Below are positions 1 to 13,900 of a DNA stretch of 64,000 bases, in pieces. The translations under genes and the position numbers were made by a program. The notes beneath the pieces were generated by a model that searched no databases, was not told the origin of the DNA, and worked only from the letters and a program-made list of their open reading frames with translations. Positions within the stretch are counted from its first letter, which is position 1. Each line of letters begins with the position of its first letter. Source of the stretch: Opisthocomus hoazin (lineage: Eukaryota; Chordata; Aves; Opisthocomiformes; Opisthocomidae); the NCBI RefSeq assembly GCF_030867145.1, contig NC_134422.1, positions 11,728,531 to 11,792,530 of the forward strand, written 5' to 3'.

Positions 1-1740
1 CTGCTGTGGGGCAGGTGCTGCCAGGGGGTCACTGTGGGGTCTGGGGGTAGGTACGGGGAGCAGGCTGCCCTGGAGAGTCTTTGGGGCCAGAGGGGCAAAG
101 GAAGATGCAGGAAAAACACCCCAGGGTTTAGGCTCGGCACCCTGAGGAGGTCCGTGTGGCAGGGTGCAGAGGGACGAGGCCACTCGCTCCCCATTACAGC
201 AGAGAGGCACCCAACCATTTTTGCTGCCCGTAAGCCACAGATGTTTCCTGGTTCAGTGCAAGTTAAAAGTTTCGAACAACTCTAAGCTCAGGAATGACTT
301 CAGTAATACTTCTGGTCACTCCCACCCTCCTACATACAAGGAGAGCCACCCTCTGAAGATATGAAATTAGTATGCAAGACTGCATGTCTCGTTCTTAAAA
401 CAGCAGATCAAACAAAAGCAGATGAAGGGAAGGGAGAGGCATTTAACACACGGAGCTCTTACTTTGCTTTTGGAAACCTGTTCCTAACCTGCCAGTGTTG
501 CTGGCAGCAGAGTTTGCCAGAGGAGACCACCTCCACAGCCATTTGAGGTGGCTTTGTGGGGTTACACCGATGGGTTAGTCATCCTTCTTGTCCATGTCTG
601 ATAATGACAGGATAACCTGTGTTTATTTCACAGAAAGACTTTGCTGGCAGTTGTGGCAAGATCCAGGGTCACCCAGACCTTCAAAGTGAGAGAAACGACA
701 CCTTTGTCTGAAAAAGAGGAACTGGAAACGACTGTGGCCCATCCTATTTCTAAGGGTCTCAAGCAGTGAATTTTGTTGGAGCACAAAGCAGAACAAACAC
801 ACTGCTCAGCTAGAGAACTCGGGCAGGTGAGGCAACTAAAAATAAGAGGCTTTGGGAAAACCAGATCCTGCCCACAGAGACCTTTTTTCCCACCTTAGTC
901 TCTAGTTAACAATTTTCAGAGGCTTCATGGGATGCAATGTGAAAAAGTCTCTGTCTCCCACCCATTTTTCCTGCCTCACAGCTGTGTGACCTGCTCCACG
1001 GCCTTCTGGGCTATTTCTCATTTCTAGATCTGCTGCAGGCTCCCTGCCGCAGCCTGACCATTCCTGCTTCCAAATGTCTCCCCAGCACAAACATGCTTCC
1101 TCTCAGGAAAGGAGGGCTGCCACCCAGATAAATTCAAACACCCACAGGCTGTCCTGTCTGCTCCCCCTTCTCTTGCCTCACCACTTTAGTGAGCCTGTAA
1201 CACACATAAGATGGCAGCAAACAAAACAGCCGTAATCGGTGTCAGAAGGGCCAAGGTCAGTCCTGTCTCTTTGATGCCAAAGATGCAGGTATTGTTTGTT
1301 GCTTTTTACCCTGATGAGCAGTAAGAACTGCTTTTGGTGTAAAATTTGGCTTATAAAGAAAGAACAATTGGGATCTGAGGCAGAGAGCTTGTCTGTATTG
1401 GTAATTTATCGCAAAGGAAGTGAGCATGTGGATCCCAGGTACTCTGCTCCAAGTGCATAATTAGGATGCCTTGGGGTGGGATAGCTTCTTCCACTTTAAG
1501 AACAGATTATACAGCACCCTCCATTTAATTTGCACTGAAGGTGTCAGTATGGAGAGCTGGCAGGGGATAGCTAGTGTGCTGTCAGTTCCCACATCAGTTT
1601 ATTTAGCAGTAACTTCCTTGTACCAACAGGTCTCAAGCATTTATGACTTCAGGGAAGAACACTGCATGTTCAGAAATCTCCTCCCAGCCTGAGGAGGAAA
1701 AAAAACACAGCTTGGGTCTATCATTTGCTGCTTGCCACCG
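1..1740. other. Upstream flank of MUC13, no gene recognised
   Basis: I see no open frame longer than about 80 codons, no splice-framed coding exon of a known family and no recognisable repeat here. In other vertebrates the gene on this side of MUC13 is HEG1, but nothing in this stretch reads like HEG1 coding sequence. It is best treated as intergenic DNA. Confidence 0.5.
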
Positions 1741-1861
1741 TGACGTCAGCTCGGGGCTGAACCCTCTACCTGTGGCTGGGACCTTAAATGAGCTGACGCC
1801 AGAAGTGAAAAGCACTTTCTCTTAGGTTTAGCAGCAAGTAGCAGCAGCAACAGAGGCGGCA
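1741..1861 (+). promoter_or_regulatory. Probable MUC13 promoter and 5' UTR with a consensus CRE
   Basis: A perfect palindromic cAMP response element, TGACGTCA, lies at 1741-1748, about 115 bp before the start codon. A weak TATA-like CTTAAAT lies at 1783-1789, and a second half-site-like TGACG follows at 1794-1798. The stretch 1830-1861 is rich in AGCAG and probably forms the short 5' UTR. CREB/ATF binding is the known role of the palindrome. Control of this gene by it is inferred from position only, and the transcription start is not defined by the sequence. Confidence 0.5.
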
Positions 1862-1919
1862 ATGAGACGCTGTGTATTCCTCGCTGTGTTGCTCAGCCTG
1901 GTGCTCAGCGTTTCCAAAG
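1862..1919 (+). CDS. MUC13: MUC13 exon 1: start codon and signal peptide
   Basis: The exon encodes a basic start (MRRC) followed by a hydrophobic core ([12 protein letters not shown]) and a small-residue region (VSKG), a typical secretory signal peptide. It ends with a consensus GTAAGA donor at 1920 in phase 1, matching the phase of all following PTS exons. The start is the first ATG of this frame after the presumed promoter. Confidence 0.85.
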
Positions 1920-4900
1920 GTAAGAAACACTATCTTCTGTTTTGGGATCTATCAGGGCAGCTATTCTGTGGCAGTGAATGGATTGCTTAGTACATTCAGC
2001 AGCTGCTGAGAGGCTGGAGGTCAGTGATGAAACACAATTCAGCATGTCTAGATTTTGATTAATTAACGATGAAAAAGTCAACAGTTTTCCTTGTTCACAG
2101 AACAATGCAAAATCACTGGTGCTTGTGATTAACCTAATTCAGCCTATTCCAAGAGCACTTTTCAGGAGCTGCACACTAAACCCAGGTAATTCAAGCTCTA
2201 TTACAGTCATAACAAAAGGTGTGACTGTTCCACCCCGGTACCCAGGGAAAGGAGCACTGCTGCTGGTCTTCCGGCCAAAGGCTGCTTAAACAATCAGTCT
2301 GGAAAGCAGCGCTGCCCGAGCTAACTCACAGAGCATTTGTTCCCTCCTGTTGAAATTAATTGATGGCAACTTCACCACCAACTTGGATGGCAGAGGGTTG
2401 CACCATGGTCTATTCAAATGGAAGGGCAGTTATCATTCCTTAAGCCACTTACCACTTTTTCTGGCACTGTGACAAACTTGGTAGTAGCGGGCCAGAGCCT
2501 CTGCCCAAACTTGCCTATCCCCGATATTCAGTGACAGATACGAGGGAGCGAAGGTATTAGCCGAAGTAGAGTTAAGGCAACTATACGAAGAGTTTTGTGG
2601 CAACTGATAGCTGTAAGAGGACAGGTACTCCCAGCTAATACGGAGATAAAGTTACAGAGATATAAGCCAAATTAAGACCTTCACTGATGCTGCTGAGCTT
2701 CCAACTGGTGACAGTGGTTGTGGGTCTCTGTTGACTACTGTGAGTGAACATGCGTGTGGCATGTAGCAACATCTACAACATGCTACAGACCAATTTTTGG
2801 CTATAAAATATAAGCACAGAAGTCTCCAAGATTGTCTGTTGGTTGGTTTTCTCTTTGGAGGCTTGTATGTAACAGCAAGATGTGAAAAATCTTGAACCAA
2901 GAGCTACTGAAAGCAATGTGAGTCTTTCAGTTACGTGAACAGACTTTGCATGAGGATGGGCCTGCCCAGAAACCTTTTGCATTCTAAGCAAACATTGTAG
3001 CAGCTTTGCAGGATGTGCCATTTGAATAACACTGGCAAAGGCCCTGCCCTGCTCAGCAGCCGGATGTCTCTGTTATTCCATAACCTTGGTCTTAACATCC
3101 ATTTCTTCATCTCCGCTGGAAACGCCTAAGTCTATTAACACCTCCTGGTTCCTTACAGAGAAGGTTGGGTCTAGGCAGAGCCGTAAAATAGCCACCTTTG
3201 CTCAGGTTACCTTTGAGAAGCCCATCAGCAATGTTCAATTGCAGCTCATGTGATCTGCTGTCACCACGAATGTGACTCTTCCTGGGTGCAAAGGGTGCTC
3301 CAGGACAACTGTAAGCCAAAGCCTCTACAAGGCTAACAGTTGTTGTAGATGAAGGACTAGCGCTGTAGGAGGTTACTGCCCCAACATCTGTTTTGAGAAG
3401 GCAGTCTAAACAATGCTCCAAAACCATGGATTGTGGCCAGCATAGATTCATATTATCATGGCTATAGGAAAAATGTACATTTCTTTACCTTGCCTGGGGA
3501 ACAAATAATGCTCCCTATAGGACTCAGTGACCAGTGGAGGCAGAAGGCTTGGCAAACTGGCACCGTTACTCGTGTTTTCCTTTCACCTAGAGGTCACTGA
3601 AGGATTACTTCAGGTGTTGTCTTTTTGATGTGCCTTTTCTACATCACCTTTCTTGATCAGAAGAAAAAAGTTTATTAAATCTGCCTCACTTTGAATTTTC
3701 AAAGCCCTACAAAGCTCTTGAAAAGTGGGGTTTCTTTTTCAAATGTGTGCTGAGATTTGCAATTTTTTTTCTTTTTGTATACCAGCTATAAGAGTGTGTT
3801 AGTGCCAAAGATTTCAGCCACAAATGCATTAGTCTTCCAGCTGCATGCTCTTAATGACTTACATTAAATTATGATTGCAGCGGCATTAACTCAGAGTAAA
3901 TATATTTATTCCTAACTCATGTATTAACTGGTTCAGATTAAAGTTCAATCATATGATCCAAACTGGCCATTTGTCAGTATCACACATTTATCAGCAAGGT
4001 TGTTTTACTATTTGTTCTCCTTCCAGGCAAAAAACATCCCAAATGTTCCTTATATCAAGAGTTAAGAATGACACAGTTTAAACATAAATTAAACATCCTA
4101 AATAAAATAAAATAAAATACTTTGGAAGACTAAACACAGTAATAGGAATTGCTGAAACCAAAATGTAAGGAAAATTTTTTTTAGTTGTTGTGTGGTATCA
4201 GCCAAGTTTCTCTTTATTCAGAAAGAATTAAAACAAGGAAGGAAAAGAATGAAAAAAAATAATATATACTATCATAAATATGTGGTAGGGTAGTTCTGGA
4301 AGGAGAGTGTTGATAAAACTGATGATAATTTAGCAGAATATGCATTCTCTGAATAAAAATACTCTGCTTTCAATGTTCACTTGAATTTGATTCAGCACAG
4401 AAGAACATGTTAGCAAAGGCAGTCATTCTTCTAACGCTGCTCTGAAAAAGTCCATAAAGAATTTTTAATGATGCCTTTCCTGACACCATCTTACATAGCT
4501 GCAAATTATCTACATATGTATATATTGCAGCAAATGTGTTTTTGGTGGATTTAGCCGAGCTCAGGAGCAGAATCTGAAAAGTCAGTGTGAACATGTTAAC
4601 TGTAGAGTGTTAGTCATGTAAATGTAATTAAAAACTGTGCAACTTCTGAACAAGCATCATGGCGAAAGGGCTGCTGGTTTAAGGGAGGAGAAAAGCCAGC
4701 TGACATAGCAAGAGAAGGTGGCAACACTAGCCCTAGGGCAGACCAAAGCTCCACTAGCAATTGGGCAGGAGCATGCATGCAAGCTAATGGAGTGCCCTTG
4801 ACCCTGCTCCAGCAGCCAGTACTGGCTGTGCGGGGCTGCCTTGAAGGCAGAGAGAGCTTTCCCATGTGGACACGTGTGTGTGCCGGCAGCCCAATGTGCT

Positions 4901-7900
4901 GCAATTGCCAGGAGGAGAAAGGCATGAAGGGTACAAAATGCTGTTTGTTGGGAGGAGCTGAAAGCCAAGGTATGGGGGAGAAGTACTATGCAGGAAAACA
5001 TGACACCAATGCGGCATTGAGCCTGAGGAGAGCCCAAAGGCAAGGCAAGGCTGCCCTGGGCTGTGGCTGCTCAGCCCCATGCAGGCCCCCCACCTACCTG
5101 CCCAGAGGTTGTCCTGCACACACAGAATTCCCCAAGGCTTTTTCTCTGCTCAACGCTAATCAGTGCTGCCATCTCTCTTCTTTTCCCTTCCTCAGGAACC
5201 GCCTCTGACACAGTGACTGCGTCAAATTCGACAGACACATCGACTGCAGGTAAGGAGCAAAAGCCCTCGGTCATCCTCTTATGAGGAGAGGTTGGGGTCA
5301 CTCATTGTAGGGAGCTCTGCAGCCCCAATAGGCAGGGACGAGTTCCCCTGGCCAGGTTTCCCCGAGTTGCTCTCCTGGGGTAGAAGCACAGCCCCACATG
5401 AAGTCTGCATCCTCTCCGTGCCTTCTTTCTCTGACCCTCCTGGTATTTGCTGCAAGGTCAAAGTGTTGGTGATGAATTCAGCAACTCAGTCCCATTCTTC
5501 TTGGTGCTGTTGCCTCCTCAAGCTGACCCCAAGACCCTCATCTGTTTCACAAATCCTTGCCATGGAGAAACAGTGCTGCTGACTGTTCTCCCAAGACAGT
5601 GTCGCCAATGAGGCCATCATGGGGAGCATGTTCAGGGGCTGATGGGTGCCCTCGGCCTGCTCTGTCAGCCGGTCCTGGACATGCAGTGCTGCCTTGGGCA
5701 GCATGTGTGCCCATGCCTGAGCCACCAGTGGCCAGCGAGTGCAGCTGAGCTGGGGGCCATACACTGCCGTGGGGGTCACATGCTCAGGTGCTGGGCTATG
5801 GGGGACAAGTGGCCATGGACACACCAGACTACACAAGCATCATGGTCAGGGAGAGCCCGAAGGCAGAGGGCAGGGTTGGCCTGGGTTGTGGCTCCTCAGC
5901 CACACGCAGGCCCCCCACCTACCTGCCCAGAGGTTGTCCTGCACACACAGAGTTCCCCAAGGCTTCTCCTCCACTCAGTGACAATCAGTGCTGCCATCTC
6001 TCCTCTTTTCCCTTCCTCAGGAACCGCCTCTGCAACAGTGACTCCGTCAAAGTCTACTAACACATCGACTGCAGGTAAGGAGCAAAAGCCCTCGGTCATC
6101 CCCTTATGAGGAGAGGTTGGGGTCAACCATCGCAGGGAGCTCTGCAGCCCCAATAGGCAGGGACGAGTTCCCCTGGCCAGGTTTCCCCGAGTTCCTCTCC
6201 CAGGGGAGACAAAGGTTCCAGGTCAAGGCTATGAATCCTCTCCACTCTTCCCTCTGCCCTGCTGGCCTTTGCTGCAGGGGGAATGTGTTGGGGAAGATGT
6301 GAAGAGGCTGTTCTTTTCCTGCTTGGCGCCTTTGCCTCTCGCAGCTGTCCCGGGTGCAAGCAGATCGCTGCAGAGGAGGTGCCCAAAGCAAGCTGGTGCT
6401 GGGGCTGTGCAGGAACTTGTTCCTGTGACTGCTTGGAGCATGGTCAGGGAGGGAGCCGGGGCACACACCAGCATGGGGCTGAGTGCCAGGGCCGTGGTTG
6501 GGCACCATGGAGCGGTCCCTGCCTGGAATCCTCCATAGCCAGCCAGCCCCATCCCAGGTGGTGCTGGGGAGCCCCAAGGAAGTGGGTCGAAGCTCCTGCT
6601 GGGATCACCCTGAGGAGGGGAAGGCTTCTCGCCCTTTATCTCTTCCTGCATCATGGGCTTGGAGGAGCTCATCCTTCCTGGAGCACCCGACTTTCCCATC
6701 ACGCCCACCCACCCACCGTCCCGAAGGGCCAGCTGCCGCAGACTTTCACCCGAATGATTGTGGGGAGAAGGTTATTGAGAGGGAGTGAGGCATGTGCTGG
6801 CTGTATGCAGTCTGATGGCACCCCTTGACCTGCTCTGGCAGCTGGTCCTGGCCATGAGGTGCTGCCTTGGGCAGGCGGAGGAAGTGTTCCTGCAGGGAGA
6901 CACACGTGTGCCTGTGGCTGAGCTGACGGTGGCCAGCGAGTGCAGCTGAGCTGGGGGCAATACACTGCCGTGTGGGGCACGTGCTCAAGAGCCAGGGTAT
7001 GGGGGGGAAGTGGCCATGGACACACCAGACTATACAGGCGTCACGGCCAGGGAGAGCTGAAAGGCAGAGGGCACGGCTGCTCTGGGCTGTGGCTGCTCAG
7101 CGCCACGCAGGCCCCCCACCTACCTGCCCAGATGTTGTCCTGCACACACAGAGTTCCCCAAGGCTTCTCCTCCACTCACTGACAATCAGTGCTGCCATCT
7201 CTCCTCTTTGCCCTTCCTCAGGAACCGCCTCTGCAACAGTGACTCCGTCAAAGTCTACTAACACATCGACTGCAGGTAAGGAGCAAAAGCCCTCAGTCAC
7301 CCCCTTATGAGGAGAGGTTGGGGTCAACCATCGCAGGGAGCTCTGCAGCCCCAGTAGGCAGGGACGAGTTCCCCTGGCCAGGTTTCACAGAGTCACTGAA
7401 TCACCGAATCACAGAATGGTAGGGATTGGAAGGGACCTCTGTCGGTCATCTAGTCCAACCCCCCTGCCCAAGCAGTGTCACCTACAGCAGGCTGCACAGG
7501 ACCTTGTCCAGGCGGGTCTTGAATATCTCCAGAGAAGCAGAATCCACAGCCTCCCTGGGCAGCCTATTCCAGGGCTCCGTCACCCTCAGAGGGAAGAAGT
7601 TCTTCCTCATGCTCAGATGGAACTTCCTATGCTTCAGTTTGTGCCCGTTGCCCCTTGTCCTGTCACTGCACACCACTGAAAAGAGTCTGGCCCCATCCTC
7701 CTGACACCCACCCTGCAGATATTTAGAGGCATTTCTAAGGTCCCCTCTCAGCCTTCTCTTCTTCCGGCTGAACAAGGCCAGCTCCCTCAGCCTTTCCGCA
7801 TAGGAGAGATGCTCCAGACCAGTCACCATCTTTGTAGCCCTCCGCTGGACTCTCTCCAGTAGTTCCTCATCTTTCTTGAACTGGGGAGCCCGGAGCTGGA

Positions 7901-10900
7901 TGCAGTACTCCAGACGGGGCCTCACTAGGGCAGAGTAGAAGGAGAGGGGGAACCTCCCTCGACGTGCTGGTCATGGTCTTCTTAGTGCACCCCAGGATAC
8001 CATCGGCCTGTTTGGGTGCCAGGGCACACTGCTGACTCATGGTTAACCTGTCATCCACCAGGACACTCATATCAGTCTCTGCAGAGCTGCTCTCCAGCAG
8101 GTCTGCCCCAAGCCTGTACTGGTGCGTTGGGTTGTTCCTCCCCAGATGCAGGACCCTGCACTTGCCTTTGTTGAACCTCATCAGGTTCCTCTCTGCCCAA
8201 CTCTCCAGCCTGTCCAGGTCTTGCTGAATGGCAGCACAGCCTTCAGGTGTATCAGCCACTCCTCCCAGTTTGGTGTCATCAGCTCTTCCTGCATCATGGG
8301 CTTGGAGGAGCTCATCCTTCCTGGAGCACCCGACTTTCCCATCACGCCCACCCACCCACCGTCCCGAAGGGCCAGCTGCCGCAGACTTTCACCCGAATGA
8401 TTGTGGGGAGAAGGTTATTGAGAGGGAGTGAGGCATGTGCTGGCTGTATGCAGTCTGATGGCACCCCTTGACCTGCTCTGGCAGCTGGTCCTGGCCATGA
8501 GGTGCTGCCTTGGGCAGGCGGAGGAAGTGTTCCTGCAGGGAGACACACGTGTGCCTGTGGCTGAGCTGACGGTGGCCAGCGAGTGCAGCTGAGCTGGGGG
8601 CAATACACTGCCGTGTGGGGCACGTGCTCAAGAGCCAGGGTATGGGGGGGAAGTGGCCATGGACACACCAGACTATACAGGCGTCACGGCCAGGGAGAGC
8701 TGAAAGGCAGAGGGCACGGCTGCTCTGGGCTGTGGCTGCTCAGCGCCACGCAGGCCCCCCACCTACCTGCCCAGAGGTTGTCCTGCACACACAGAGTTCC
8801 CCAAGGCTTCTCCTCCACTCAGTGACAATCAGTGCTGCCATCTCTCCTCTTTTCCCTTCCTCAGGAACCGCCTCTGCAACAGTGACTCCGTCAAAGTCTA
8901 CTAACACATCGACTGCAGGTAAGGAGCAAAAGCCCTCAGTCATCCCCTTATGAGGAGAGGTTGGGGTCAACCATCGCAGGGAGCTCTGCAGCCCCAGTAG
9001 GCAGGGACGAGTTAACCTGGCCAGGTTTCACAGAGTCACTGAATCACCGAATCACAGAATGGTAGTGATTGGAAGGGACCTCTGTCGGTCATCTAGTCCA
9101 ACCCCCCTGCCCAAGCAGTGTCACCTACAGCAGGGTGCACAGGACCTTGTCCAGGCGGGTCTTGAATATCTCCAGAGAAGCAGAATCCACAGCCTCCCTG
9201 GGCAGCCTGTTCCAGGGCTCCGTCACCCTCAGAGGGAAGAAGTTCTTCCTCATGCTCAGATGGAACTTCCTATGCTTCAATTTGTGCCCGTTGCCCCTTG
9301 TCCTGTCACTGCACACCACTGAAAAGAGTCTGGCCCCATCCTCCTGACACCCACCCTGCAGATATTTAGAGGCATTTCTAAGGTCCCCTCTCAGCCTTCT
9401 CTTCTTCCGGCTGAACAAGGCCAACTCCCTCAGCCTTTCCGCATAGGAGAGATGCTCCAGACCAGTCACCATCTTTGTAGCCCTCCGCTGGACTCTCTCC
9501 AGTAGTTCCTCATCTTTCTTGAACTGGGGAGCCCGGAGCTGGATGCAGTACTCCAGACGGGGCCTCACTAGGGCAGAGTAGAAGGAGAGGGGGAACCTCC
9601 CTCGACGTGCTGGTCATGGTCTTCTTAGTGCACCCCAGGATACCATCGGCCTGTTTGGGTGCCAGGGCACACTGCTGACTCATGGTTAACCTGTCATCCA
9701 CCAGGACACTCATATCAGTCTCTGCAGAGCTGCTCTCCAGCAGGTCTGCCCCAAGCCTGTACTGGTGCGTTGGGTTGTTCCTCCCCAGATGCAGGACCCT
9801 GCACTTGCCTTTGTTGAACCTCATCAGGTTCCTCTCTGCCCAACTCTCCAGCCTGTCCAGGTCTTGCTGAATGGCAGCACAGCCTTCAGGTGTATCAGCC
9901 ACTCCTCCCAGTTTGGTGTCATCAGCTCTTCCTGCATCATGGGCTTGGAGGAGCTCATCCTTCCTGGAGCACCCGACTTTCCCATCACGCCCACCCACCC
10001 ACCGTCCCGAAGGGCCAGCTGCCGCAGACTTTCACCCGAATGATTGTGGGGAGAAGGTTATTGAGAGGGAGTGAGGCATGTGCTGGCTGTATGCAGTCTG
10101 ATGGCACCCCTTGACCTGCTCTGGCAGCTGGTCCTGGCCATGAGGTGCTGCCTTGGGCAGGCGGAGGAAGTGTTCCTGCAGGGAGACACACGTGTGCCTG
10201 TGGCTGAGCTGACGGTGGCCAGCGAGTGCAGCTGAGCTGGGGGCAATACACTGCCGTGTGGGGCACGTGCTCAAGAGCCAGGGTATGGGGGGGAAGTGGC
10301 CATGGACACACCAGACTATACAGGCGTCACGGCCAGGGAGAGCTGAAAGGCAGAGGGCACGGCTGCTCTGGGCTGTGGCTGCTCAGCGCCACGCAGGCCC
10401 CCCACCTACCTGCCCAGAGGTTGTCCTGCACACACAGAGTTCCCCAAGGCTTCTCCTCCACTCACTGACAATCAGTGCTGCCATCTCTCCTCTTTTCCCT
10501 TCCTCAGGAACTGCCTCTGCAACAGTGACTCCGTCAAAGTCTACTAACACATCGACTGCAGGTAAGGAGCAAAAGCCCTCAGTCATCCCCTTATGAGGAG
10601 AGGTTGGGGTCAACCATCGCAGGGAGCTCTGCAGCCCCAATAGGCAGGGACGAGTTCCCCTGGCCAGGTTTCACAGAGTCACTGAACCACCGAATCACAG
10701 AATGGTAGGGATTGGAAGGGACCTCTGTCGGTCATCTAGTCCAACCCCCCTGCCCAAGCAGTGTCACCTACAGCAGGGTGCACAGGACCTTGTCCAGGCG
10801 GGTCTTGAATATCTCCAGAGAAGCAGAATCCACAGCCTCCCTGGGCAGCCTGTTCCAGGGCTCCGTCACCCTCAGAGGGAAGAAGTTCTTCCTCATGCTC

Positions 10901-13900
10901 AGATGGAACTTCCTATGCTTCAGTTTGTGCCCGTTGCCCCTTGTCCTGTCACTGCACACCACTGAAAAGAGTCTGGCCCCATCCTCCTGACACCCACCCT
11001 GCAGATATTTAGAGGCATTTCTAAGGTCCCCTCTCAGCCTTCTCTTCTTCCGGCTGAACAAGGCCAGCTCCCTCAGCCTTTCCGCATAGGAGAGATGCTC
11101 CAGACCAGTCACCGTCTTTGTAGCCCTCCGCTGGACTCTCTCCAGTAGTTCCTCATCTTTCTTGAACTGGGGAGCCTGGAGCTGGATGCAGTACTCCAGA
11201 CGGGGCCTCACTAGGGCAGAGTAGAGGGAGAGGGGGAACCTCCCTCGACGTGCTGGTCGTGGTCTTCTTAGTGCACCCCAGGATACCATCGGCCTGTTTG
11301 GGTGCCAGGGCACACTGCTGACTCATGGTTAACCTGTCATCCACCAGGACACTCATATCAGTCTCTGCAGAGCTGCTCTCCAGCAGGTCTGCCCCAAGCC
11401 TGTACTGGTGCGTTGGGTTGTTCCTCCCCAGATGCAGGACCCTGCACTTGCCTTTGTTGAACCTCATCAGGTTCCTCTCTGCCCAACTCTCCAGCCTGTC
11501 CAGGTCTTGCTGAATGGCAGCACAGCCTTCAGGTGTATCAGCCACTCCTCCCAGTTTGGTGTCATCAGCTCTTCCTGCATCATGGGCTTGGAGGAGCTCA
11601 TCCTTCCTGGAGCACCCGACTTTCCCATCACGCCCACCCACCCACCGTCCCGAAGGGCCAGCTGCCGCAGACTTTCACCCGAATGATTGTGGGGAGAAGG
11701 TTATTGAGAGGGAGTGAGGCATGTGCTGGCTGTATGCAGTCTGATGGCACCCCTTGACCTGCTCTGGCAGCTGGTCCTGGCCATGAGGTGCTGCCTTGGG
11801 CAGGCGGAGGAAGTGTTCCTGCAGGGAGACACACGTGTGCCTGTGGCTGAGCTGACGGTGGCCAGCGAGTGCAGCTGAGCTGGGGGCAATACACTGCCGT
11901 GTGGGGCACGTGCTCAAGAGCCAGGGTATGGGGGGGAAGTGGCCATGGACACACCAGACTATACAGGCGTCACGGCCAGGGAGAGCTGAAAGGCAGAGGG
12001 CACGGCTGCTCTGGGCTGTGGCTGCTCAGCGCCACGCAGGCCCCCCACCTACCTGCCCAGATGTTGTCCTGCACACACAGAGTTCCCCAAGGCTTCTCCT
12101 CCACTCACTGACAATCAGTGCTGCCATCTCTCCTCTTTTCCCTTCCTCAGGAACTGCCTCTGCAACAGTGACTCCGTCAAAGTCTACTAACACATCGACT
12201 GCAGGTAAGGAGCAAAAGCCCTCAGTCATCCCCTTATGAGGAGAGGTTGGGGTCAACCATCGCAGGGAGCTCTGCAGCCCCAATAGGCAGGGACGAGTTC
12301 CCCTGGCCAGGTTTCACAGAGTCACTGAATCACCGAATCACAGAATGGTAGGGATTGGAAGGGACCTCTGTCGGTCATCTAGTCCAACCCCCCTGCCCAA
12401 GCAGTGTCACCTACAGCAGGGTGCACAGGACCTTGTCCAGGCGGGTCTTGAATATCTCCAGAGAAGCAGAATCCACAGCCTCCCTGGGCAGCCTGTTCCA
12501 GGGCTCCGTCACCCTCAGAGGGAAGAAGTTCTTCCTCATGCTCAGATGGAACTTCCTATGCTTCAGTTTGTGCCCGTTGCCCCTTGTCCTGTCACTGCAC
12601 ACCACTGAAAAGAGTCTGGCCCCATCCTCCTGACACCCACCCTGCAGATATTTAGAGGCATTTCTAAGGTCCCCTCTCAGCCTTCTCTTCTTCCGGCTGA
12701 ACAAGGCCAGCTCCCTCAGCCTTTCCGCATAGGAGAGATGCTCCAGACCAGTCACCGTCTTTGTAGCCCTCCGCTGGACTCTCTCCAGTAGTTCCTCATC
12801 TTTCTTGAACTGGGGAGCCCGGAGCTGGATGCAGTACTCCAGACGGGGCCTCACTAGGGCAGAGTAGAGGGAGAGGGGGAACCTCCCTCGACGTGCTGGT
12901 CGTGGTCTTCTTAGTGCACCCCAGGATACCATCGGCCTGTTTGGGTGCCAGGGCACACTGCTGACTCATGGTTAACCTGTCATCCACCAGGACACTCATA
13001 TCAGTCTCTGCAGAGCTGCTCTCCAGCAGGTCTGCCCCAAGCCTGTACTGGTGCGTTGGGTTGTTCCTCCCCAGATGCAGGACCCTGCACTTGCCTTTGT
13101 TGAACCTCATCAGGTTCCTCTCTGCCCAACTCTCCAGCCTGTCCAGGTCTTGCTGAATGGCAGCACAGCCTTCAGGTGTATCAGCCACTCCTCCCAGTTT
13201 GGTGTCATCAGCTCTTCCTGCATCATGGGCTTGGAGGAGCTCATCCTTCCTGGAGCACCCGACTTTCCCATCACGCCCACCCACCCACCGTCCCGAAGGG
13301 CCAGCTGCCGCAGACTTTCACCCGAATGATTGTGGGGAGAAGGTTATTGAGAGGGAGTGAGGCATGTGCTGGCTGTATGCAGTCTGATGGCACCCCTTGA
13401 CCTGCTCTGGCAGCTGGTCCTGGCCATGAGGTGCTGCCTTGGGCAGGCGGAGGAAGTGTTCCTGCAGGGAGACACACGTGTGCCTGTGGCTGAGCTGACG
13501 GTGGCCAGCGAGTGCAGCTGAGCTGGGGGCAATACACTGCCGTGTGGGGCACGTGCTCAAGAGCCAGGGTATGGGGGGGAAGTGGCCATGGACACACCAG
13601 ACTATACAGGCGTCACGGCCAGGGAGAGCTGAAAGGCAGAGGGCACGGCTGCTCTGGGCTGTGGCTGCTCAGCGCCACGCAGGCCCCCCACCTACCTGCC
13701 CAGAGGTTGTCCTGCACACACAGAGTTCCCCAAGGCTTCTCCTCCACTCACTGACAATCAGTGCTGCCATCTCTCCTCTTTTCCCTTCCTCAGGAACTGC
13801 CTCTGCAACAGTGACTCCGTCAAAGTCTACTAACACATCGACTGCAGGTAAGGAGCAAAAGCCCTCAGTCATCCCCTTATGAGGAGAGGTTGGGGTCAAC

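Noticed and set aside
8740-8970. Repeated 76-85 codon minus-strand frames over each PTS exon, next to a donor-like GGCAGGTAGGT on that strand
   Set aside because: They are exact shadows of the + strand exon modules, repeated because the array repeats. There is no start context or partner exon on the minus strand.
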